From: Dolomitihabitans soli
GTDB lineage: Bacteria > Actinomycetota > Actinomycetes > Streptosporangiales > Streptosporangiaceae
Reading direction: 5' to 3'
Length of the DNA: 64,000 nucleotides
NCBI RefSeq assembly: GCF_022213955.1
Contig: NZ_JAKNTW010000008.1
Coordinates: forward strand, 1-64,000
Shown piece after piece: positions 1 through 8,519 of the stretch (position 1 is its first letter; every line of letters begins with the position of its first letter). A model generated the notes under the pieces. It did not search any database. It saw nothing but the letters and a program-made list of their open reading frames with translations, and was not told the DNA's origin. Both the position numbers and the translations under genes were made by a program.

Positions 1-170
1 GCGAGGTCATCGCACGCCTCGAAGGCGACGACCTGACCACCCGCCTGTTCGCCGCCGCAGCCGCGGCGAACCTCGCCGGGGGCGACACGAACCCGCTGGA
101 GCATGCCGCCGCCGCGGAGAACGCCGAGATCCGCTCGTTCGCCCAGGAGCGGCTGAGATCGTCGCACTGA
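1..170 (+). CDS. 3' end of an unidentified protein (partial)
   Basis: The window opens inside a forward reading frame: codons start at base 3 and run to a TGA at 168-170, leaving 55 residues of a C terminus. The fragment is rich in Ala, Glu, Leu and Arg, suggesting helix, and ends in ERLRSSH. No motif identifies a family, and the N-terminal part lies outside the window. Codon use looks coding (G/C at nearly every third position). Function unknown. Confidence 0.5.
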   Translation, partial: EVIARLEGDDLTTRLFAAAAAANLAGGDTNPLEHAAAAENAEIRSFAQERLRSSH

Positions 171-490
171 GACCCGCTGCGGCGCGCTGACGCGCTATCA
201 CGCTGAGAGAAGGACCGAGGCGCACCAAAACGAGCTGAGGCGGCCTCGGGGTGAACCAGCGGGGATGGCCGGCGGGCCCGTTGTCGCGGCGGCTGACCGC
301 AGCCGCTGGAGTGGCATGGGTCCACGGACGCCCGCCGGGTGCGGCGCGGGGCGCCGGGTGGGCTGTGCCGTACATCCGCTGCCCGTCGAGCTACTGGCCG
401 AACTTCGGGAACGCCCCAGAGCCTTAGGAACAGCGGGAACTGCAGAAACTTGGCAGGGCCTCAGAAGCCGCTTGGACGAGTAAGACTGAT
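171..490. other. Intergenic stretch without a convincing gene
   Basis: About 320 bases lie between the truncated gene end and the stop of the convergent pentapeptide-repeat gene. Forward reading frames of 70-80 codons exist here but start inside a repeated element and have no ribosome binding site or recognisable product. The only clear content is the interspersed repeat copy listed separately. Confidence 0.5.
247..374 (+). repeat. Interspersed repeat, copy A
   Basis: This is one of four related intergenic sequences in the window (others near 60.49, 60.84 and 61.51 kb). The shared core here reads AGCCGCTGGAGTGGCATGG (301-319). It is preceded by a GGGGATGGCCGGCGGG segment like copy D, and followed by a GGCGCCGGG segment and GCCGTACATCCGC, also like copy D. 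This copy is the most diverged: the CCCGGC/GCCGGG stem found in the other three is altered. It lies between genes and is not part of any believable protein. Confidence 0.6.
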
Positions 491-1330
491 CTACCAGTGG
501 GCCGGATGGGCGAGCGATGGCGGCACCTTCGTGCCGGCGTCGCCCTTCGCCGCGTCGAGTTGTGACTGGATGAGGTAGATGCTCCCGGTGAGGTCGGCGC
601 CACCGAGATCGGCGCCCCTGAGGTCGGCGCCGATGAGGTCGGCCTGCCTCAGGTCCGCGCCCCGCAGGTCGGCCCCGATCAGGTAGGCCCCCCTCAGGCT
701 CGCGCCTCTCAGATCGGCGCCCCGCAGGTCGGCCCCGATCAGGTCGGCGCCCCGGTGATCACGCTTCTTGCGCTTGACCTCGGCTCGCGCCAGTTCGCTC
801 GCGCGCAGCAGCAGGGCGTTGACGTCTCGCCGGTGTGCCTCCAGGTCCAGCTTCAGGAGGAATTCGGGGCTTTCGTGCGTGAGACGTTCGGTCTCCTCCA
901 GCGCGCGGCCGAGCTCGCCGTACATCGGGCGGGCGGGACGCAGGGTCAGCGCCTCGGCCAGATACCAGAGCAGCTCGTGAAGTGGCCGCATGACCGTGAA
1001 CACGTCGAACATCTGCTTCGCGGTTCGCGGGGCCTGCCGCCAGTCCTGCCCGCCGTACGTGACCTGGGCGACCTGCTGGCCCGCGCCGAAGCAGTCGAAG
1101 ACGGTGCAACCCCGGAAGCCCTTCTGGCCGAGATCGTGGTGGATGCCGCAGCTGAAGTCGGGGCTCAGGTTGGGACACGGCTGCCCGGCCCTCTTGTCGA
1201 TCGCGAAGTCCGCCGATGCCGAGAACGCAGGGGCGACGCAGCACAGCGCGAAACAGCGCATGCAGTCCGCCCGCAGATCGAGGCGACCCCTGCCGGGCAG
1301 AGGTTCGGGGCGGTCACGGTTATCGGACAA
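491..1330 (-). CDS. Pentapeptide-repeat protein with cysteine-rich N-terminal domain
   Basis: About 279 residues. The N-terminal half has a cysteine-rich stretch, ADCMRCFALCCVA, then PCPNL, GIHHDL and GCTVFDCFGAGQ, a pattern that may bind metal or form disulfides. The C-terminal part (last ~90 residues) is a run of A(D/N)LxG pentapeptides such as GADLIGADLRGADLRGA, which fold as a right-handed square beta-helix. A TTG at 1330 is taken as start because AGGAG lies four bases upstream; the frame stays open to a GTG at 1396, so the N terminus is uncertain. Some pentapeptide proteins protect gyrase, but this two-domain actinobacterial family has no established role, so no function is claimed. Confidence 0.75.
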   Translation of the reverse strand: MSDNRDRPEPLPGRGRLDLRADCMRCFALCCVAPAFSASADFAIDKRAGQPCPNLSPDFSCGIHHDLGQKGFRGCTVFDCFGAGQQVAQVTYGGQDWRQAPRTAKQMFDVFTVMRPLHELLWYLAEALTLRPARPMYGELGRALEETERLTHESPEFLLKLDLEAHRRDVNALLLRASELARAEVKRKKRDHRGADLIGADLRGADLRGASLRGAYLIGADLRGADLRQADLIGADLRGADLGGADLTGSIYLIQSQLDAAKGDAGTKVPPSLAHPAHW

Positions 1331-1472
1331 GGGACTTGACTCCTGTCGGGATGCTTGGGCGGTCGCCCCACAACCAGTATGCAGGCCCCCCTGCACGGCC
1401 TGCGGTCACCCCGCCCGGCCGTCCCGTTCCGCGGCTTCGCTCCTTCCCCGGCAAGCGGATTCGAGCTCGCTC

Positions 1473-1500
1473 TCGACATATCCCCATATGGGTATATAGT
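1473..1500 (+). promoter_or_regulatory. arsR promoter with embedded palindromic operator
   Basis: The sequence ATATCCCCATATGGGTATAT at 1478-1497 is an inverted repeat that matches its own reverse complement at 18 of 20 positions. It sits between a -35-like TCGACA (1473-1478) and a -10-like TATAGT (1495-1500) with a 16-base gap. Transcription would start about base 1507, at the ATG of the ArsR gene at 1508, so the mRNA is probably leaderless; there is no Shine-Dalgarno sequence. The geometry fits autorepression by the ArsR protein. Confidence 0.6.
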
Positions 1501-1507
1501 TTGCCGT

Positions 1508-1864
1508 ATGGCACGAGCAGCGACGACAACGGATGCGTTCAACGCGGTGGCCGAGCCGCGGCGGCGGCAGATCCTCGACATCCTGGCCGGCGGCGAACGA
1601 CCCGTGAACGACCTCGTCGCGCTTCTCGGCCTCGCACAACCGCTGGTGTCCAAACACCTGCGGGTGCTGAGGGAAGTGGGGCTGGTGGAAGTACGCGACG
1701 AGGGACGACAGCGGATGTACCGGCTCAACGGTCACCCGCTCAAGTCCATCCACGACTGGGTGAAGAACTACGAGCAGTCGTGGACGCAGCGCTTCGAGCA
1801 GCTCGACGTCGTCCTCGCGGAACTCAAGGAAGCGGAAGGTGGAGACGATGGCAACGGCAACTAA
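1508..1864 (+). CDS. ArsR-family winged-helix repressor
   Basis: A 118-residue DNA-binding protein of the ArsR/SmtB fold. Residues ~8-80 form the winged helix: AVAEPRRRQILDIL, then recognition helix region AQPLVSKHLRVLREVGLVE and wing RQRMYRL. No metal-binding cysteine pair (CxC) is present, so it belongs to the metal-independent group usually paired with SRPBCC (AHSA1-type) genes. The ATG at 1508 is chosen because the frame upstream has no ribosome site and a promoter ends right there. The next gene starts 17 bases before this one stops, so the two are translationally coupled. The ligand is unknown. Confidence 0.9.
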   Translation: MARAATTTDAFNAVAEPRRRQILDILAGGERPVNDLVALLGLAQPLVSKHLRVLREVGLVEVRDEGRQRMYRLNGHPLKSIHDWVKNYEQSWTQRFEQLDVVLAELKEAEGGDDGNGN

Positions 1865-2336
1865 GGGCACCGCTGTGGTGACGGTCCCGACGGACACGCA
1901 GATCCTGATCACGCGGGAGTTCGACGCGCCCAAGCACCTGGTCTACCGGGCGTGGACCACGCCCGAGCTCATCAAGCGCTGGTGGAGCGGGGGCAAGGGC
2001 CAGATCACGAGCGTCGAGGTCGACCTGCGGGTCGGCGGCGCCTGGCGCTACGTGATGGTGGCGAACGCCGGATTCGAAGTCGGCTTCCACGGGGAGTACC
2101 TCGAGATCGTCCCCAACGAGCGCATCGTCTCCACCGAGGTCTACGAGGGCGCGCCCGAAGGAGACCCGGCGGTGTGCACGCACACGTTCACCGAACGGCA
2201 CGGCCGTACGACCCTCACGCTCCTCACCCAGCTCACCATTAAGGAGACGCGCGACGCGATCATCGACTCCGGCATGGAGAGCGGCATGCAGGCAGGGTGG
2301 GACCTCCTGGAGGAGATCGCGATCTCGCTGCGCTGA
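1848..2336 (+). CDS. SRPBCC/AHSA1-family protein
   Basis: A 162-residue START-like hydrophobic-pocket protein related to the Aha1 C-terminal domain. It opens with ITREFDAPKHLVYRAWTTPE and has the typical RWWSGG, VDLRVGGAWRYVM, GEYLEIVPNERIV and a C-terminal GMESGMQAGWDLLEE helix. ATG 1848 is preferred over the in-frame GTG at 1839 because AAGGTGGAG stands just upstream. It overlaps the ArsR gene and is almost certainly in the same transcript. Members bind small hydrophobic ligands or assist stress responses; the specific ligand cannot be read from sequence. Confidence 0.9.
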   Translation: MATATKGTAVVTVPTDTQILITREFDAPKHLVYRAWTTPELIKRWWSGGKGQITSVEVDLRVGGAWRYVMVANAGFEVGFHGEYLEIVPNERIVSTEVYEGAPEGDPAVCTHTFTERHGRTTLTLLTQLTIKETRDAIIDSGMESGMQAGWDLLEEIAISLR

Positions 2337-2473
2337 ACACTTCGATCGCTACGGGACCGCCGGGAAAGAACGACGCTGCAGGCAAATCTTGCCTGGCGCG
2401 AGCTGCCCTTTCATGACCACGCGTGAACGGTCTTCTCGTCGATATTGACGATCTTCGTTCGCACCGGCTCGGC

Positions 2474-3145
2474 TCAGTCCATCACCGATTCTCCGCCGGG
2501 ATAGGCGAAGGACGACCGGGGCGAATAGAACCCCCACACGATTTCCAGCGGGTCGGCGGGGCGCAGGGCATGGACAGAGTGGCTCGGCTCCAGAAACTCG
2601 AGTGACACCACTTCGAACGGGTCGACCGGTTCCGCGGCGAACGGGTAGATCCCGCTCACCTTCTGCCCGTCGACCTTCGTGATGTAACGCAACTGGCCGC
2701 GGTTGACCGCCGTGCCGGTTTTCCCGACCCGCGCGGTCGTACGGATCACCGGCACGCCGTCGGACTCGGTCGTGGCGACCAGGTTCCGGCCTTTGACCTC
2801 GATCGTCGTACGGCCGACGGTGGCGGGCGCACCTCGATCCCCCGCATACTCGCGCACCACCGGACTGGAGTTGAAGTAGTGCGTCCACCAGCGGCCGGGG
2901 GTCACACCGTCAGGAGCGTAGGCGTCTTCCAGGTCCGGCCCGATGTAGGTCAGCGAATACGCGCCGAAGCCCGAGGTCTGCTCCGGCCGGTCCACGACGT
3001 ACTGGTTCATGAAGACCTGCCGGTTGGCCATTGGCTTCAGACCATCGGGCACCAAGGCCTCCACCGCATCGGGATCCGCCGGCACCCAGCCGAAGTAAAT
3101 CATCCGGCTATTGACGACAAGCTGAGGAGCCACGAGATCGGGCAT
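2474..3145 (-). CDS. Acetoacetate decarboxylase-fold protein
   Basis: About 223 residues resembling the acetoacetate decarboxylase (ADC) superfamily: LVVNSRMIYFGWVPADP near the start, LVPDGLKPM, then the beta-cone core with TSGFGAYSLTYIGPDL, and a C-terminal FAYPGGESVMD. The catalytic lysine pair of true ADC is not obvious, so decarboxylation of acetoacetate is not assured; it may be a paralogue acting on another keto acid. The ATG at 3145 follows AAGGGAG by five bases, a clear ribosome site; the frame is open 21 codons further. It stands alone between the SRPBCC gene and a long non-coding stretch. Confidence 0.75.
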   Translation of the reverse strand: MPDLVAPQLVVNSRMIYFGWVPADPDAVEALVPDGLKPMANRQVFMNQYVVDRPEQTSGFGAYSLTYIGPDLEDAYAPDGVTPGRWWTHYFNSSPVVREYAGDRGAPATVGRTTIEVKGRNLVATTESDGVPVIRTTARVGKTGTAVNRGQLRYITKVDGQKVSGIYPFAAEPVDPFEVVSLEFLEPSHSVHALRPADPLEIVWGFYSPRSSFAYPGGESVMD

Positions 3146-3884
3146 GAATTCTCCCTTGCTGTCAGCGGCATATAGCCGAACCATACGGTAAGTCCCTAAG
3201 GGGAACAATGGCGGCTATGAAAGTCCGGCGGGACTGGAATAATGAGGACTCACACCCCGCAGGGCGAGCCGTACAACGGGATGACGTGCTCCAGGCTGTG
3301 GAGATATCGCACGGCGAGCGCTGACCGACAAGCCGCACCGTGGCCCGGCGGGTAACGGCCGACCCTTTCGATCATCCATCCGAGCCGGCCACCGTATGAC
3401 CGACACCGGTGGGGCCCCTGGCTGCGCGGGCAGCCGACCGACGGGTTCACCGCGGCGGTGACCACTGATCGTGCCGGCGAGCAGCTCGCCCTGGTTGCCG
3501 GCGTCATGAAGCATGCCTGCAAGCCAGGCGGCCGCCAGCAGCCCACCGGATACGGCCTGGGCGCCTCGGCCGAGCCGGCGGCCGTCACCAGCCCAGCGGC
3601 GGTCAGCGCCAGTCAGCCCAGCACGTCGAGGGCCAGCTCGGTCAGGTGCAGCCCAACGTGCTCGCCCACCGCGAGCAGTGCCCTTCAGCCGAAATAAAGC
3701 CGGTCGATAGCGGACTCCCCTAACGTAGGCGCGATCTTGCGAGCGACACGAAAGGGGACACTCGTATGCGTCTGCGCACAGGCGTATTCCTCCGCATAGA
3801 CGACCGTTGCAGCCGCGAGGACGAGATTTCTAGAACGTACGCGCGAGCCTGAACGGCTAGCCCGGGTCTTCCCAAGGGGTGTGC
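3146..3884. other. Long gene-poor stretch
   Basis: About 740 bases between the divergently oriented decarboxylase-fold gene and the SARP gene. It must contain both promoters. The central part (3250-3700) has coding-like composition on the minus strand but is broken by stops and frame changes (see the pseudogene entry). The last 180 bases before the SARP gene are less G/C-rich and probably regulatory. No RNA gene was recognised. Confidence 0.4.
3250..3697 (-). pseudogene. Possible remnant of a small membrane-protein gene
   Basis: On the minus strand one frame reads VGEHVGLHLTELALDVLG, hits a stop, and goes on as LALTAAGLVTAAG. A neighbouring frame then gives AVSGGLLAAAWLAGMLHDAG. Each piece has protein-like character with two hydrophobic segments, but no single frame joins them and no ribosome site is seen. 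It may be a decayed membrane-protein gene; the family is not recognised and chance composition in G/C-rich DNA is possible. Confidence 0.25.
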
Positions 3885-4664
3885 ATGGAGGTTCGATTGC
3901 TTGGGGGTGTCGAGATCTCGCGCAATGGCATGTCCACGGGGCTGCCGTCGTCCCGTGTGCGCGGAGTCTTGGCCATTCTTGCGCTGGAGGCAGGACAGTA
4001 CGTCTCTCGCACGAGGATCAGCGATCTGCTTTGGGACGACGCTCCCGCGTCCGCGTCAAGCAACCTGAGCACCTATGTCGCTCTATTACGCAGATACCTG
4101 AGAAGGGTCGGAGCGGATGGGCTGGTCGGCACGCTGCAGGGCGGAGGCGGAGGTTACTCACTGTCAATCGAGTCGGCTCGGGTGGATGTTCACTCATTCA
4201 GCAGGCTTGTGGAGGGTGGCAGAGCCGCGCTGTATCGGGGGGACCTCTCTGCGGCGGAGCGAAGCATTGCTCAGGCGGTGTCGCTGTGGCGGGGCCCGGC
4301 GGGACTTGACACCAGCGCATCGGAAGCTCTTCGGTCGAGACTCGAGGACTTCTCCCGTCTCTACATGGACCTACGCGTGGATCGTTCGGAGGTGATGCTG
4401 CTCGCCGGCGACCTGCTGGAGTCTCTCCGGGAAGCACTCGCCGTCGTGGCCGAAGACCCGCTTCGCGAGCGAGCATGGGGGCTGGTCGTCCGGGCGTACT
4501 ACCTGCTTGGTCAGGATGGGGCCGCGGACAACGCGTACCGCAAGGCGGTGCATGCACTCCGGAGCGAGCTGGGCGTGGATCCCTCGGCCGGGCTTCGACG
4601 CATCCACGCAGCCATGCTCACTCGCAACGACGAAGTCCTCCGACGACTGAATCTACGTTCGTGA
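3885..4664 (+). CDS. SARP-type (AfsR/DnrI/RedD) transcriptional activator
   Basis: A 259-residue pathway activator. Residues 1-~95 are an OmpR-like winged helix beginning MEVRLLGGVEISRNG, with YVSRTRISDLLWDD and the LSTYVALLRRYLRR recognition region. Residues ~100-250 are the bacterial transcriptional activation domain (BTAD): VDVHSFSRLVEGGRAAL, DLRVDRSEVMLLAGD and the GVDPSAGLRRIHAAML end. ATG 3885 follows AAGGGG by five bases; a GTG two codons earlier would overlap that site. Proteins of this size typically switch on a nearby secondary-metabolite cluster by binding heptameric repeats. The adjacent minus-strand island (4.7-11.6 kb) is the natural candidate target. Confidence 0.9.
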   Translation: MEVRLLGGVEISRNGMSTGLPSSRVRGVLAILALEAGQYVSRTRISDLLWDDAPASASSNLSTYVALLRRYLRRVGADGLVGTLQGGGGGYSLSIESARVDVHSFSRLVEGGRAALYRGDLSAAERSIAQAVSLWRGPAGLDTSASEALRSRLEDFSRLYMDLRVDRSEVMLLAGDLLESLREALAVVAEDPLRERAWGLVVRAYYLLGQDGAADNAYRKAVHALRSELGVDPSAGLRRIHAAMLTRNDEVLRRLNLRS

Positions 4665-4723
4665 GGGGGTTTGCGGGGTCGCATCGGGATCGGCCGGGCG
4701 CCGCCGGCGGGGGGCGGCTGCGA

Positions 4724-6334
4724 TCATTCCCCACGGGCGATCTCGAGGCCCTTTACCTCGGTGTTCGGGCCTGCCGCTGTTCCTTGTTCCCCGCCGGAAA
4801 GATGCTCTTCTGTGCGCCCTACCGAGGTGCGCAGAGGAACCTCCCTCAGGATCCAGCCGATCGCGAACACCAGTGCGGCAAACGGCAGGCCCCACCAGAA
4901 GACGCCTTGGATGGCGTCGGCGACAGCGGCGAGGAATGACTCCTTCACCTGGGGCGGGATCTTCGAGACCAGATCCGGGTCAAGGGTGGCGTCGCCCCCA
5001 CTCGGCAGCGCGCCGGCACCCGGAATCCTGGACAGCGCGGCGTCCAGCCGATTGTTGAAGATCGAGCCGAACAGCGACACCCCGACCCCAGCACCGATCA
5101 AGCGGAAGAGGATCGACGTGCTGCTCGCCACGCCCATGTCACGCTCCTGCGCGCTGTTCTGGGCGACGAGCATGGTCAGCTGCATCGACACTGCCACCCC
5201 GACCCCCAGCACCACCACGTACACCCCGGACATGAACTTCGTGGTGTCCACGTCGAGCCGGGTGAGCAGGTACATGCCGACGGTCAGGACCGCCCCGCCC
5301 AGGATCAGGAAGATCTTGTACCGACCGGTCCGGGTAATGATCTGCCCGACCAGCGGGCTGATGATGAGCATTGGCAGCATCATCGGCAGCAGCAGGATCC
5401 CGCTGCTCGTGGCGGAAGCGCCCTGCACGGTCTGCTGGTACAGCGGCAGGAACGTCACGGCGCCGAACATCACGAACCCCACGAGGAAGCCGTGCAACAC
5501 GGCCACGTTGTAGTTCCGGTTCCGGAACAGTCGCAGTGGCAGCATCGGTTCGGCGGCTCGCCGCTCGACGAGTAAGAACAGGACGGTCGATACCGCGCCG
5601 ACGATACCGAGTGCGATGATCTGCCAGGAGCCCCAGTCGTACCGCACCCCACCCCAACTCCACATGAGCATCAAGGCGCAGGTAGCGACGATCAGCAGGA
5701 CCGCACCCAACCAGTCGATCTTGTGTTGGGCCTTGCGACGAGGCAGGTGCAAGGTCCATGCGACCAGGGCGAGCGCCACGATCCCGAGCGGCAGATTGAT
5801 GAAGAAGACCCAGCGCCAGGAGAGGTGGTCGGTGAGGAATCCGCCGAGCAATGGGCCGCCGACCGTGGCGACGCCGACGACCGGCGCGCCATAGCCCAGG
5901 AGCTTGCCACGTTCACGCGGCGGAACGAGATCACCGAGTATCGCCAGCACGCTGACGACCAGGCCGCCTGCGCCGAGGCCCTGCAGTGCGCGGAACCCGA
6001 TCAGCTCCGCCATGTTCTGCGACAGACCCGACAGCGCGGACCCCGCCATGAAGATGACGATCGCAGACATGAAGAGCTTCTTACGCCCGTAGAGGTCTCC
6101 GAGCTTGCCGTAGAACGGACCGGACACGGCCATGGTCAGGAGATACGCCGTGGCAACCCACGACAGGTGCTCGATGCCGTCGAGCTCGCCGACGATCCGA
6201 GGCATCGCGGGGCCGACGATCAGATTGTCGAGATTCGCGAGCAGCATGCAGAGCAACAACCCGGACAGCGCCACATAGAGGTGCCAGTCAACCTTCCTGG
6301 ATGCGGCGTGGGCTACCGCCTCCGTGTTGACCAC
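4724..6334 (-). CDS. MFS multidrug exporter, DHA2 (EmrB/QacA) family
   Basis: 536 residues with about 14 membrane helices, the size and layout of proton-driven DHA2 exporters. Motif A is visible as GKLGDLYGRKKLF after helix 2; motif C-like glycine-rich sequence GYGAPVVGVATVGGPLLGG lies in helix 5. Starts with GTG at 6334, five bases after GGAGGGG. It converges with the SARP gene (60 bases between stops) and precedes the sulfotransferase on the same strand. Likely exports the product of the neighbouring island or gives self-resistance; the substrate is not known. Confidence 0.92.
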   Translation of the reverse strand: MVNTEAVAHAASRKVDWHLYVALSGLLLCMLLANLDNLIVGPAMPRIVGELDGIEHLSWVATAYLLTMAVSGPFYGKLGDLYGRKKLFMSAIVIFMAGSALSGLSQNMAELIGFRALQGLGAGGLVVSVLAILGDLVPPRERGKLLGYGAPVVGVATVGGPLLGGFLTDHLSWRWVFFINLPLGIVALALVAWTLHLPRRKAQHKIDWLGAVLLIVATCALMLMWSWGGVRYDWGSWQIIALGIVGAVSTVLFLLVERRAAEPMLPLRLFRNRNYNVAVLHGFLVGFVMFGAVTFLPLYQQTVQGASATSSGILLLPMMLPMLIISPLVGQIITRTGRYKIFLILGGAVLTVGMYLLTRLDVDTTKFMSGVYVVVLGVGVAVSMQLTMLVAQNSAQERDMGVASSTSILFRLIGAGVGVSLFGSIFNNRLDAALSRIPGAGALPSGGDATLDPDLVSKIPPQVKESFLAAVADAIQGVFWWGLPFAALVFAIGWILREVPLRTSVGRTEEHLSGGEQGTAAGPNTEVKGLEIARGE

Positions 6335-6456
6335 GCGACCCCTCCAGACCTGCGCCTACTCCCTTTCCGTCTGGTGAGCGACACCACATCGCCAAGGGCT
6401 GCCAGGAGGAGCAGCGGGAGCGATGGAGGATGCAGCCGTCCTTGCCGCATCGTCGA

Positions 6457-7143
6457 TCACCGCGTCCGGTGAAGCAGCAGCGGCACTGCCTGACTGAGGC
6501 CGCTCTTGGTGTAGACCGATGTGTCGTTCATTCGGGGGAAGGGCTCCGCCGGCACCGGGACGGCGAGGAATTCGCAGAGAGGTTCCCAACCCGATTTGAC
6601 CTCGTAGACCAGCAACCGGTCGGCAGGAATAGCCTCCACCACCTGGTCCGTGTGCGCGTTGAACAGCTCGATGGCGCGTTCTAGTGTCCGCTCGGCCGGC
6701 GATCTGAAGGTCTGCGTTTCAAGCGAGGTCTGAATCAGCTTGACCATTGGCGCGAAATCCGTGCCAAGCACCGACGACATCAGGACGGCGGCCCGGCCCG
6801 GCAGCGAACTGAGGCGGCCTCGTCGCTTGAACAGCGTTCTCCGCATGCTGCCCAGCCAGCGCTCCGGGTCGCGAACCGTGTGAATGAACTTCGCATCCGG
6901 GTAATACTCGGCGAGCTCCCGCCAACGGACAGTCATCGGACCGCCCACACATGATTCATATCCGGCGAGCACATCATCCCACTTCACCGTGCCGCCCTCG
7001 ACGGCTGAGAGCAACGGCCGGATCAGTTCAGGATGCCGAAATATGACCTCAGAGTGCAGGCACGGTCCGAAGCCGAGTCGCTCCAACGCCGTCGTAAGGG
7101 TCGTTGTCCCCGTTCGGCCGAACCCCGTACCTATGACACGCAT
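6457..7143 (-). CDS. Sulfotransferase-family protein
   Basis: A 228-residue cytoplasmic protein of the P-loop-like sulfotransferase fold that would move a sulfuryl group from PAPS to an alcohol or amine. The 5'-phosphosulfate loop is GTGFGRTGTTTLTTALERLG at residues ~5-24. The 3'-phosphate site is seen in KFIHTVRDPERWLGSMRR (Arg then Ser). ATG 7143 follows AAGGAG by six bases. Members of this subfamily (Sulfotransfer_4) are often poorly characterised. Its position among glycosyltransferases and an exporter suggests it decorates the same product. Confidence 0.88.
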   Translation of the reverse strand: MRVIGTGFGRTGTTTLTTALERLGFGPCLHSEVIFRHPELIRPLLSAVEGGTVKWDDVLAGYESCVGGPMTVRWRELAEYYPDAKFIHTVRDPERWLGSMRRTLFKRRGRLSSLPGRAAVLMSSVLGTDFAPMVKLIQTSLETQTFRSPAERTLERAIELFNAHTDQVVEAIPADRLLVYEVKSGWEPLCEFLAVPVPAEPFPRMNDTSVYTKSGLSQAVPLLLHRTR

Positions 7144-7272
7144 CGTGGTCTCCTTCTTACTGGCGGGTGGTTGGGTTACCGGTAATTGATTGGGCGGGCT
7201 CCGCCACCGGCGAGGGCGCGACAGTCAGCATCGACCGCCCGGACACCGAATACTGCTTTGTGGGGATCGATG

Positions 7273-8418
7273 TCATTGAGACTCCTCAAGGGAGACCAGC
7301 AACTCCTGTGTGCGATGGTCGGACAGGCCGGCGGGGTCATCGAGCTCGTACCGATAGGGCTTCGCGGCGGCTGAGTAGAACACCCAATCCAGGCGCCACC
7401 ATGTCCACCATCTGCCTGCCGGCCAGCTGGTGGGATACGGGGACGATCCCGCAGAGACCACCGCCTCCCGCAGCCGAGCGCGCAGATCGCCCATTGCAGC
7501 GTTTGCCGGGCCGGCGTTGAAGTCTCCGGCCACGAGCACTGGGAGGTTGTTCCGTTCGATGTCGCCCATCAAGCCGTGCAGCTGCGCCTGCCAGTTGGCA
7601 TGGCGTTCCCGGACAAGGGTCAACCCTCGCGCGGAGACCGCCTCATAGACCGGGAGATGCACGTTATAGACCGAAAGCCTGCTGTCGCCTACCTCCAGGT
7701 CGGTGCGGAGCACCTTTGCGGCCTGGAAGGTCGTGACAAAGTCGGCTGCGGAATGAAGTGCCCGATCGGGGCCAACTCGTGGCTGTGCCTTTATGGGGAA
7801 CCGCGACAGGGTGATGAGTTCCCCACGGGTGGCGATCGAAAATCCGGGAAAAGCACGGCGCAATTCAGCCAGACGGTCGATAGGTTTCGCACGCTCAGTC
7901 GCTGCGTTCCAGTAAATGTACTCTTGAAGCAGGTAGATGTCCGCACGTTGGGCGATCAGAAAATTCAGAAACCGCTCCGGATCACCGCCTTGATCCCAGT
8001 ACTCGGTGTTCCACGCGAAGACGCGCATACCACCGGTCAGCGCCAAACTTTCGCCGCGCCCCAGGACAGACGGGCTGAATCCGCTGATCGGCAGGCCCAG
8101 GGCAAGGGCGGCGAGTGCCAGAGCTACGCTGAGTCGACGCGGCCACTTCCGCATGGATGTCCGTATGACACCCACAAGAGGTAGAGCCACCAGCAGGATC
8201 AGCGGTACGGCCAGGTAGACGAGCGGTGGTAAGAGATCCAGTGGCATCAACAACCACCAACGCCCGCTGAACAGCCGGGTCACGAGGACGACGACCAGCC
8301 AAACCGTTGCCGTACCGACCAGCACCCGTTCCAGCCGACACCACCGACTGCGAGCCGGCACTGCGGACCCAAGATCGGCCTTCTCGATCTGACGTTCAAT
8401 CTGCGATGGCTCTGGCAT
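7273..8418 (-). CDS. Membrane-anchored endonuclease/exonuclease/phosphatase (EEP) family protein
   Basis: 381 residues. The first ~130 carry three membrane helices (VLVGTATVWLVVVLVTRLF, LPPLVYLAVPLILLVALPL, ALALAALALGLPISG). The rest is an EEP domain facing outside, with its catalytic set intact: FAWNTEYWD (Asn), IYLLQEY (Glu), YNVHLPVY (His), LVAGDFNAGPA (Asp/Asn) and LSDHR (His). Such enzymes are Mg-dependent phosphodiesterases or phosphatases acting on nucleic acid or lipid/sugar phosphates. In this context a prenyl- or sugar-phosphate substrate is an inference. It lies ~100 bases after the GT2 gene. Confidence 0.85.
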   Translation of the reverse strand: MPEPSQIERQIEKADLGSAVPARSRWCRLERVLVGTATVWLVVVLVTRLFSGRWWLLMPLDLLPPLVYLAVPLILLVALPLVGVIRTSMRKWPRRLSVALALAALALGLPISGFSPSVLGRGESLALTGGMRVFAWNTEYWDQGGDPERFLNFLIAQRADIYLLQEYIYWNAATERAKPIDRLAELRRAFPGFSIATRGELITLSRFPIKAQPRVGPDRALHSAADFVTTFQAAKVLRTDLEVGDSRLSVYNVHLPVYEAVSARGLTLVRERHANWQAQLHGLMGDIERNNLPVLVAGDFNAGPANAAMGDLRARLREAVVSAGSSPYPTSWPAGRWWTWWRLDWVFYSAAAKPYRYELDDPAGLSDHRTQELLVSLEESQ

Positions 8419-8519
8419 TCTCTATGCTCTCAAAGCTGCGAAAACAGGGCATCGGTCAGGGCTGAAGACGGGCCAGTACACGAAGCTGTGCTGAACGCGC
8501 TTGCCCATCCGGTCCTTCA

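Noticed and set aside
570-770. Dense short direct repeats (GGTCGGC-rich, about 15-base period) that look like an array
   Set aside because: They encode the pentapeptide repeats of the minus-strand gene; unit length, lack of spacers and an unbroken frame exclude CRISPR.
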